Of a stretch of DNA of 6,765 nucleotides, positions 1 through 5,411 are shown one piece after another (the first letter of the stretch is position 1; each line of letters begins with the position of its first letter). Made by a program: the position numbers and the translations under genes. Under the pieces are notes generated by a model. The model saw only the letters and a list, made by a program, of their open reading frames with translations. It did not search any database and had not been told where the DNA came from. Source of the DNA: Nitrospina sp. (GTDB lineage: Bacteria > Nitrospinota > Nitrospinia > Nitrospinales > Nitrospinaceae); contig SMVT01000162.1 in assembly GCA_004357365.1 (NCBI GenBank), positions 1-6,765 on the forward strand, written 5' to 3'.

Positions 1-45
1 CCTCGGCTTGTAAGGCCGATGCTCTCCCAACTGAGCTATCAGCCC
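1..45 (-). tRNA. tRNA-Val (anticodon UAC), 5' part only
   Basis: Read on the minus strand, the sequence begins with a 7-nt acceptor strand GGGCTGA at 45-39, then T8-A9. The D arm follows (GCTC...GAGC), then a 5-bp anticodon stem TCGGC/GCCGA closing the loop CTTACAA. The anticodon is TAC, at plus-strand positions 10-12, which decodes GUA valine. The variable loop, T arm and acceptor 3' strand lie beyond the left edge, so the gene is cut by the window and not broken. A strong minus-strand promoter lies about 45 bp upstream. Other tRNA genes could follow in the same transcript outside the window. Confidence 0.93.
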
Positions 46-91
46 CCTATTTTTCCTTTCGGGCCGGGAAGACCCTGAAAAAGAAGGTTGG

Positions 92-120
92 AGTATATTA
101 ACCGCTCCCACCCCTGTCAA
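92..120 (-). promoter_or_regulatory. sigma70-type promoter of the tRNA-Val transcript
   Basis: On the minus strand there is a perfect -35 TTGACA (120-115), a 17-nt spacer and a -10 TATACT (97-92), which matches consensus at 5 of 6 positions. Transcription would start near 85, about 40 nt before the mature tRNA 5' end. That fits a precursor trimmed by RNase P. A near-consensus promoter is expected for a stable RNA gene. The start point is inferred from spacing. Confidence 0.75.
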
Positions 121-191
121 GGAGTTTAGTTGTTAATCCCCCGGTTAGCCCAACTTACGGGATTCAGAGGCCTTACCGCTTTGCAAAAAGA

Positions 192-220
192 TTGACACCC
201 GCTGTAACACCCTATAAAAT
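192..220 (+). promoter_or_regulatory. sigma70-type promoter for the GAF-mreB unit
   Basis: A perfect TTGACA (192-197) is followed by a 17-nt spacer and TAAAAT (215-220), a 5 of 6 match to TATAAT. An overlapping TATAAA lies at 213-218. The predicted start near 227 gives a leader of about 200 nt before the GAF gene ATG at 427. This is unusually long and contains folded elements. It is the best rightward promoter seen upstream of the GAF gene and mreB. Confidence 0.6.
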
Positions 221-260
221 ATTTGATTTGAAAGACTTATTTCTTCCTTTTACATTCCAG

Positions 261-292
261 GGAAGGGCTGATCCGCCCGGACCCTCCTTTTT
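261..292 (+). terminator. terminator- or attenuator-like hairpin in the GAF gene leader
   Basis: GGAAGGG (261-267) can pair with CCCTCC (282-287) leaving one bulged A. Inside it, TCC (272-274) pairs with GGA (279-281), and five T residues follow (288-292). It sits about 35 nt after the predicted start at 227, so it would act within the leader and not after a gene. CCCT (282-285) could alternatively pair with AGGG (293-296), which would disrupt the first hairpin. The stem is imperfect and the function is inference. Confidence 0.35.
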
Positions 293-331
293 AGGGGGAA
301 TCTGGCGGTCAATCCTGCCATATTGAGTGAG

Positions 332-373
332 GTCCGCAGACCCACAAACGCGGACACCGATGCTGCGGGTCTG
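332..373 (+). repeat. overlapping inverted repeats in the leader
   Basis: GTCCGC (332-337) pairs with GCGGAC (350-355). CAGACCC (337-343) pairs with GGGTCTG (367-373). CCGCAG (334-339) pairs with CTGCGG (363-368). The arms overlap, so several of these pairings exclude each other. The group ends about 53 nt before the GAF gene start. It could be RNA structure controlling translation or a DNA binding site; the sequence alone does not decide. Confidence 0.4.
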
Positions 374-426
374 TTGGGGTTACGTTCCTGAATCGAATTA
401 TTTTGGATCGAATCCTTTTATAGCAT

Positions 427-1840
427 ATGTCCCCAAAAAATGCCCTAACAAATCTGATCGAGCTGGCCAGCAACGTGACGGACGCCTACACCACCGCGCT
501 GTATGCCGCCGACCTGGAACAGGGAACGTTGACCTTGCGGTCGCACCTGACGTTGAGCTCTCATTTAAAAACCGACGCGGCGTTTGCCATCGGCGAGGGC
601 CTTCTCGGTCAAGCGGCTTTGCGTAAGGAAACCCGGGTCGACGATTTTGCGGGATTGGAAACGCCCGATCTGGAATGGTATGCCCAGCCGGAAGCGATCA
701 AGGGCCTCATGGTGGTTCCCGTGGTGCGCAGGGAACTCGAAGGCGTGCTGGTGGTGGACTCCAAGGAGAACTACAGTTTTACTCCGAAGCTCCAGAAACT
801 GGTCAGCGGTTTCGCCGATCAGATAGCCTGGTATTTGAGCCTGGAAAAAAAGAATCCCAACTGGATCGACGGCGAGCCCCCGGAGTTCCAGCACATGATG
901 AAATGGTGCCGGTTTCTGTGCGAGGCTCCGCACCGCAAGGCGCTCAGCGAGCGGTTCCTGCACATCCCGCGCAACCTGATTCAATGCGACGCCATCGCGG
1001 TGGCCTGGTTCGAAAGCGGCGGACCCGGGCGCATCACCCACAGCAAGGGCTGGAGGCAGAGTTTGAAATCGTTGACCGTGGAATCCGGCGTCGCAATCTC
1101 GGGAGCCTGCTTCGAAAGCGGTCAACCCCTGCTGGTGCCCAACATGATGAAACAGCCGTGGATCATTTTTTCCGAAAACGAATCTCCGGAATCGTTCGGT
1201 GCGGTGATGGCCGCGCCGATCGCCAACGAAAAACGCATGCTTGGTCTGGTGGTCTGCGCCACCCACGCGGCCAACGGCTTGCAACAGACGGAACTGAACA
1301 AGCTGACGCTCATGACCGCCTTCACCGCTTCGGCGCTGGGCCAGATGAATCCGCAGCCGCCCGCCGAACTGATCCCGAAGCCGGAAGAGCAGGCGGCACC
1401 CGCTTCCCAATATTTCATGCCGGTCCACGTGAAAGCCTTTGAAGCGGAAATCATCAAGAGAGACACGCCGGTTTCGGTTCTGTCCATTCGCATCAAAAAC
1501 GGTAAAACCCTTTTCAATGGAAACCGGCAGGTGCAGGCCGATCGCCTGCTCGATCAAATCGCCATCCATCTGTCCGACAAGGTGAAACTTCTCAAGCTGT
1601 TCATCAAGCGTTCCGAGGAAGGACTGATCCTTCTTTTGATCGGCATTATCGAAGAGCAGGCCTGCGAACTCGAAGACTCCATTCAGCACGAGCTGTCCCG
1701 TCTGCCGTTTACCCTGGGCAAAACGCCGGTGGAAGTGGAGTTCGATTACGGCCTGGCTTCGTCTCCGAGCGACGGCAGGGATTTGAAACAATTGATCGAG
1801 GCCTCCTGGACCCGAACCCGTCAGCCCCGGGAGAACGCGC

Positions 1841-1848
<8 letters not shown>
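427..1848 (+). CDS. GAF-GAF protein with degenerate GGDEF-like C-terminal domain
   Basis: This is a 473-residue protein with no signal peptide or membrane segment, so probably a cytoplasmic sensor or scaffold. Residues about 5-145 look like a GAF domain (IGEGLLGQAA, then GLMVVPVVRRELEGVLVVDS). Residues about 165-305 look like a second GAF (GAVMAAPIANEKRMLGLVVCATH). Residues about 328-465 have the order of a GGDEF fold: FEAEIIKRDTPVSVLSIRI, then YGLASSPSDGRDLKQLIEAS, which resembles the usual GIA.YP.DG segment. Where the GGDEF signature should lie, the sequence is RSEEGLILLLIG (about 395-406), so cyclic di-GMP synthesis is not expected. The ATG at 427 is the first start after an in-frame stop at 421 and lacks a clear Shine-Dalgarno; GTG at 475 is an alternative. 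The gene overlaps mreB by 8 bp, implying translational coupling. The ligand of the GAF domains is unknown. Confidence 0.82.
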
Positions 1849-2884
<1,036 letters not shown>

Positions 2885-2904
2885 TCCCCTTTAGTGTACA
2901 ATGT

Positions 2905-2920
2905 GCCGTTTATAAAGGGC
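2905..2920. promoter_or_regulatory. 16-bp palindrome upstream of the zinc-ribbon gene
   Basis: GCCgTTTATAAAgGGC is symmetric at all positions except one central-flanking pair (2908/2917). It lies in the 62-bp gap between mreB and the zinc-ribbon gene, just after a possible -10 TACAAT (2897-2902) that has only a poor -35. TAAAGGG (2913-2919) can also pair with CCCTTTA (2887-2893), giving a 7-bp stem without a T run. This may be an operator or an RNA hairpin. A short AT-rich palindrome can also arise by chance. Confidence 0.3.
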
Positions 2921-2946
2921 ATTATTAGGACACTGAAACCGGGATC

Positions 2947-3297
2947 ATGATGTCAACGACCGCCTCCAATTATTCACCAACGATTCTTTGTTCCGAATGC
3001 AGGACCGGGGTTTCCCGCCGGCCCACGGTGGTGGAATTTGACGGCCAGGAGATCCACGTGTTCGATCCCGCGTTTTGTCCCGAGTGCCTGTTGTCGCTCT
3101 GCGAACGGGTTTCGGTGGAATGCGCTAACTGCGGCGGTAGAATTCCGCCTTATTCGCAGGTCGGTGTATTAAAAACGGAAACCGGGGCTTCCCAATTCGT
3201 CCACATGACCACGGCCTGCTCGACGGTGGGCAGTGCGTTTCACGGATTTTTGGGAAAGGACGCCCTGGGTGAATATGTGCAGGTGGAAGCATGCTAG
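2947..3297 (+). CDS. small zinc-ribbon-like protein, function unknown
   Basis: I do not recognise a named family. The 116-residue soluble protein carries three CxxC pairs: C15/C18, C44/C47 and C59/C62. C52, H86 and C91 are also present. A plausible arrangement is two zinc sites, one from C15/C18 with C44/C47 and one from C59/C62 with H86/C91. A rubredoxin-like iron site cannot be excluded. Two ATG codons are adjacent (2947 and 2950). GGGA at 2941-2944 is only 2 nt from the first and 5 nt from the second, so the 115-residue form may be the real one. The stop overlaps the start of the [2Fe-2S] ferredoxin gene (ATGCTAG), suggesting coupled translation and a shared role, perhaps as a partner or metal-binding accessory of that ferredoxin. 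That role is inference. Confidence 0.75.
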   Translation: MMSTTASNYSPTILCSECRTGVSRRPTVVEFDGQEIHVFDPAFCPECLLSLCERVSVECANCGGRIPPYSQVGVLKTETGASQFVHMTTACSTVGSAFHGFLGKDALGEYVQVEAC

Positions 3298-3590
3298 AGG
3301 TCCGGTTTGAAAACCACAATCGAACGATTCAGGTGGAACCCGGGGCCAACCTCCGCGAGGCGGCCATCGGGGCCAAGCTCGGAATATACGCCCATATCTT
3401 CAAATTATTAAACTGCCGGGGAAGGGGCCTGTGTGGCACGTGCCGGGTGGAAATCCTCTCCGGCCAGGTGGCGGACCGCAACGAAGTCGAGAACAAAAAG
3501 CTCGCTAAGGCGTTGCAGAAAAATCCCAACCTCCGCCTGGCCTGTCAGATTACGGTGGAAAACAACCTGGTGGTGCGCTCCCACGTGTGA
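3291..3590 (+). CDS. [2Fe-2S] ferredoxin
   Basis: This 99-residue protein has the plant/adrenodoxin beta-grasp fold pattern. It opens with a short strand-turn-strand (LEVRFENHNRTIQVEPGANLREAA, broken by the turn near residue 9). The cluster ligands follow: C42, C48 and C51 in CRGRGLCGTC, and C85 in LACQ. The C-x5-C-x2-C spacing with a last cysteine 34 residues on resembles ISC-type and adrenodoxin-type ferredoxins more than the C-x4-C-x2-C photosynthetic type. It should be a soluble one-electron carrier; its donor and acceptor are not visible here. The start is supported by AGGTGG (3281-3286). The gene overlaps the zinc-ribbon gene by 7 bp and ends 129 bp before the next gene, so it probably closes an operon. 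Confidence 0.92.
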   Translation: MLEVRFENHNRTIQVEPGANLREAAIGAKLGIYAHIFKLLNCRGRGLCGTCRVEILSGQVADRNEVENKKLAKALQKNPNLRLACQITVENNLVVRSHV

Positions 3591-3626
3591 TCCTGCTGCG
3601 AAAGGACCAATAAATCATACTTTTAC

Positions 3627-3646
3627 AGCGATAATCGTTCTTTTTT
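3627..3646 (+). terminator. weak candidate intrinsic terminator after the ferredoxin gene
   Basis: AGCGA (3627-3631) can pair with TCGTT (3635-3639), including one G-T pair, around a TAA loop. One C and six T residues (3641-3646) follow. The stem is short and weak. Its position, 37 bp after the ferredoxin stop and just before a new promoter, is where a terminator would be expected. Confidence 0.3.
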
Positions 3647-3676
3647 CACGGCACGCGGGCGGGGGTTAGAAACTCG

Positions 3677-3705
3677 TTGACAAACCACCCCCGGCGTTTC
3701 AAAAT
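3677..3705 (+). promoter_or_regulatory. sigma70-type promoter for the JAMM peptidase unit
   Basis: A perfect TTGACA (3677-3682) is followed by a 17-nt spacer and CAAAAT (3700-3705), a 4 of 6 match. The predicted start near 3712 would leave only about 8 nt before the ATG at 3720, and no Shine-Dalgarno is visible there. The -35 lies in the loop of an inverted repeat, CGGGGGT (3660-3666) with ACCCCCG (3687-3693), which might serve as an operator. Confidence 0.45.
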
Positions 3706-3719
3706 AGCTCTGAAATCCA

Positions 3720-4178
3720 ATGATTCCCTGGGCCGAGGACAAGTTGGCCGAAGCGCGGGAACACGCTTTGGCGGAGTATCCCAACGAATGCTGCGGGATC
3801 GTGATTGGAAAGCCGGATCACCCGGAAAAGGATATCATTTTCCAGTGCACGAATATTCAGAACCAGTTGCACGAACAGGACCCGCAAACCTACCGCCGGG
3901 ATGCCCGCACCGCTTATTTTATAGATCCCGGGGAATTGATGCGGATCATGAAAAAGGCGGCGGAACAGGACTTGGTGATCAAGCTGTTTTATCACTCGCA
4001 TCCGGAGCACGACGCGTATTTTTCGGAAGAGGATAAGCAGATGGCCCTGTTCGACAATGAACCGGCCTATCCGGATGCCCGGTATCTGGTCATCTCGGTA
4101 TATAATAGGGAAATCAGGGATCAGGCTTTTTTTGAATGGAATCCTGAAACACAGGGGTTTGAAAAACTGTCCTTATAG
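3720..4178 (+). CDS. JAMM/MPN+ (M67 family) zinc metallopeptidase
   Basis: This 152-residue cytoplasmic protein has the full JAMM signature: HSHP (92-95), S102 and D105 within HSHPEHDAYFSEED, plus the upstream glutamate E23 in NECCGIVIG. H92, H94 and D105 would bind zinc and E23 would activate the water. All catalytic residues are intact. Bacterial members of this family remove residues or amino acids from the C-terminal Gly-Gly of ubiquitin-like sulfur carriers, as Mec does with CysO in Mycobacterium tuberculosis and QbsD in quinolobactin synthesis. No ThiS/MoaD-like partner or ThiF/MoeB-type E1 lies in the window, so the substrate is unknown. The following genes are an Fe-S ferredoxin and an Fe-S scaffold, which suggests a link to sulfur mobilisation. 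That link is inference. The ATG at 3720 fits the family N-terminus, although it lacks a Shine-Dalgarno. Confidence 0.9.
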   Translation: MIPWAEDKLAEAREHALAEYPNECCGIVIGKPDHPEKDIIFQCTNIQNQLHEQDPQTYRRDARTAYFIDPGELMRIMKKAAEQDLVIKLFYHSHPEHDAYFSEEDKQMALFDNEPAYPDARYLVISVYNREIRDQAFFEWNPETQGFEKLSL

Positions 4179-4219
4179 CGCATAAAACAGGCTACCTGTA
4201 TTATTGAAGGAGATATGGT

Positions 4220-4468
4220 ATGGCTTTATTGATTAATGATGATTGCGTGAATTGCGGAGTCTGCGAACCGGAATGCCCCAACGAAGCAATTACCGAGGGG
4301 GATGAAATCTACATCATCGAATGGGAAAAATGCACCGAGTGTGTCGGCTGGTATGACGATCCCCAGTGCGTGGAGGTGTGCCCCGTGGATTGCATTCCGA
4401 ACAACCCGGAGCATGTGGAAACCAAAGAGGAGCTTTTGACCAAGAAGGAAGCCTTGGTCGGTGAATAA
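4220..4468 (+). CDS. 2[4Fe-4S] ferredoxin, Alvin/YfhL type
   Basis: This 82-residue protein binds two [4Fe-4S] clusters. The first motif is C9-x2-C12-x2-C15-x3-C19-P. The second is C38-x2-C41-x8-C50-x3-C54-P, with the enlarged 8-residue gap typical of Allochromatium vinosum ferredoxin and E. coli YfhL. Proteins of this type also have a C-terminal helical tail, here about residues 63-82 (EHVETKEELLTKKEAL). Such ferredoxins have very negative reduction potentials and donate electrons to various oxidoreductases. A strong Shine-Dalgarno AAGGAG (4207-4212) lies 7 nt before the chosen ATG; the ATG at 4215 is out of frame. The neighbouring JAMM peptidase and NifU-type scaffold genes probably share its transcript. 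C58 is an extra cysteine, also common in this family. Confidence 0.95.
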   Translation: MALLINDDCVNCGVCEPECPNEAITEGDEIYIIEWEKCTECVGWYDDPQCVEVCPVDCIPNNPEHVETKEELLTKKEALVGE

Positions 4469-4485
4469 TTATTTGACCATAGATT

Positions 4486-4491
4486 GAGGGG
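4486..4491 (+). promoter_or_regulatory. Shine-Dalgarno supporting the GTG start at 4501
   Basis: GAGGGG lies 9 nt before the GTG at 4501, a usable spacing. A second purine-rich stretch, GAGGAA (4516-4521), lies 9 nt before an in-frame ATG at 4531. Both starts are therefore plausible. Confidence 0.5.
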
Positions 4492-4500
4492 TAAATTAAA

Positions 4501-4542
4501 GTGGATGAAATAAAAGAGGAAGTGGATGAAATGAGAGAGGAA
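4501..4542 (+). repeat. two tandem 21-bp copies at the start of the Nfu-type gene
   Basis: Copy 1 (4501-4521) and copy 2 (4522-4542) match at 19 of 21 bases, with differences only at the 12th and 14th positions. They encode MDEIKEE and VDEMREE, so the duplication stays in frame and forms one heptad each of an acidic helix. Each copy begins with GTG. Confidence 0.85.
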
Positions 4543-4752
4543 GTGGAATCGGTCCTCGAAACTCTTCGTCCACAACTCATGCAGGATGGCGGCAACGTCG
4601 AACTGGTGGACATTGATGACGGGATTGTGAGGCTGCGTCTGGTCGGCTCGTGCAGTTCCTGTTCCAGTTCCCTCATGACCCTGAAAATGGGCATCGAGCG
4701 CGCTCTAAAAAAAGCCATCCCCATGGTCCGGTGCATCGAATCTGTTGAATAA
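4501..4752 (+). CDS. NifU C-terminal-domain (Nfu-type) Fe-S scaffold/carrier
   Basis: This 83-residue protein consists almost entirely of one NifU C-terminal domain. It begins with an acidic helix, then VLETLRPQLMQDGGNVELVDI (19-39, typical V...LRP.L..DGG), GIVRLRLVGSC (41-51) and the ligand pair C51-x2-C54. It ends with the family-like SLMTLKMGIERALK. Such domains form dimers that hold a [4Fe-4S] cluster through the CxxC of each subunit and hand it to apoproteins. There is no A-type (IscA-like) domain as in NfuA, so this is the short stand-alone form. The usual CPSS after the second cysteine is CSSS here. The start is a GTG; a 21-bp tandem repeat covers the first 14 codons and offers alternative starts at GTG 4522 and ATG 4531. 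It lies 32 bp after the ferredoxin gene and is probably cotranscribed. Confidence 0.92.
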   Translation: MDEIKEEVDEMREEVESVLETLRPQLMQDGGNVELVDIDDGIVRLRLVGSCSSCSSSLMTLKMGIERALKKAIPMVRCIESVE

Positions 4753-4808
4753 CCCGGTCCATGCCGCTGCATTTTGAATTTCCTGAATTGCATTGACCCC
4801 AAAGCCCC

Positions 4809-5411
4809 ATGCCCACCCGCTTGAATTGGACATTGTTGGACCCCCCGGCAGTTCCCAGACTCCTGTTATGGATCGCCGTCCTCACCCTGTGGACGGCCGC
4901 CCCGGCGTTGGCCGGGGAAGACCCTCCGGTCTCCGCACCTGCCTTCACTCTGCAAACCCTCGACGGCCATGAAGTGGCGTTGAACGACTTTCAGGGAAAC
5001 TACCTTTTGATCAATTTCTGGGCCACCTGGTGCGGCCCCTGCAAAGTGGAGATGCCCTCCCTGGAGTTGCTGTACCGGAAATTCAAAGAGCGCAATCTTA
5101 AGGTGATCGCCATATCCAACGATATCTTCGGGGCACAGGTGGTGGAACCTTATATTCAGGCACAAAACTTCACCTTCATGGTCGGCCTGGATCCCAAACT
5201 GAAAATCAGCAACCAGTTCGGCGTGATCAGCCTGCCCACCACGTTTCTGATCGACCCGCAGGGGCAGATCATCGGCGTCCTGAACGGCGCCGAAAACTGG
5301 TCGGACCCCAAAACCCTGCTGTACTTCGATCAACTGCTTCAAATCCCCATAACTGCCACGGAGAATCTGCTACCCGCTCCATGCCAAGAAACGCAAAAAG
5401 TATCGTGCTGA
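4809..5411 (+). CDS. secreted TlpA/ResA-like thiol-disulfide oxidoreductase
   Basis: This 200-residue protein has a signal peptide: an N-terminal region, a hydrophobic stretch at about 18-34 and probable cleavage after ALA at residue 35. A TlpA/AhpC-TSA-type thioredoxin fold follows. It contains NFWATWCGPC with active-site C75 and C78, a KFKERNLKVIAIS strand, and the cis-proline loop SLPTTFLID with P143. Family members reduce periplasmic disulfides, such as apocytochrome c or copper-site cysteines, using electrons from CcdA/DsbD. The next gene encodes a CcdA-type domain and overlaps this one by 31 bp, which fits an electron-donor pair. An unusual C-terminal tail ends in CQETQKVSC (C192 and C200) and lies within the overlap. 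The ATG at 4809 is the first start after an in-frame stop at 4794, and no Shine-Dalgarno is visible. Confidence 0.9.
   Translation: MPTRLNWTLLDPPAVPRLLLWIAVLTLWTAAPALAGEDPPVSAPAFTLQTLDGHEVALNDFQGNYLLINFWATWCGPCKVEMPSLELLYRKFKERNLKVIAISNDIFGAQVVEPYIQAQNFTFMVGLDPKLKISNQFGVISLPTTFLIDPQGQIIGVLNGAENWSDPKTLLYFDQLLQIPITATENLLPAPCQETQKVSC

Larger units (their letters stand above)
46..426. other. divergent intergenic control region
   Basis: This is a 381-bp stretch without a convincing gene, between the leftward tRNA-Val and the rightward GAF-domain gene. It contains a promoter for each direction, a terminator-like hairpin in the rightward leader and overlapping inverted repeats just before the GAF gene. 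A reading frame of 99 codons starting at 327 runs mostly inside the GAF gene in another frame. It has no recognisable domain and is taken as spurious. Confidence 0.7.

Noticed and set aside
1597..1644. Active diguanylate cyclase
   Set aside because: The segment that should hold GGDEF reads RSEEGLILLLIG, so the acidic metal-binding and substrate residues are not in place.
4159..4187. Possible promoter before the 2[4Fe-4S] ferredoxin (TTGAAA with an AT-rich -10 near 4181-4188)
   Set aside because: No -10 hexamer exceeds 4 of 6 matches at acceptable spacing, and AT-rich bases near gene ends give such hits often. The short ACAGG/CCTGT hairpin at 4187-4199 is also too small to call.
4473..4501. 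TTGACC as a -35 for a separate promoter of the Nfu-type gene
   Set aside because: No acceptable -10 at 16-18 nt, and the gap to the ferredoxin gene is only 32 bp, so cotranscription is simpler.
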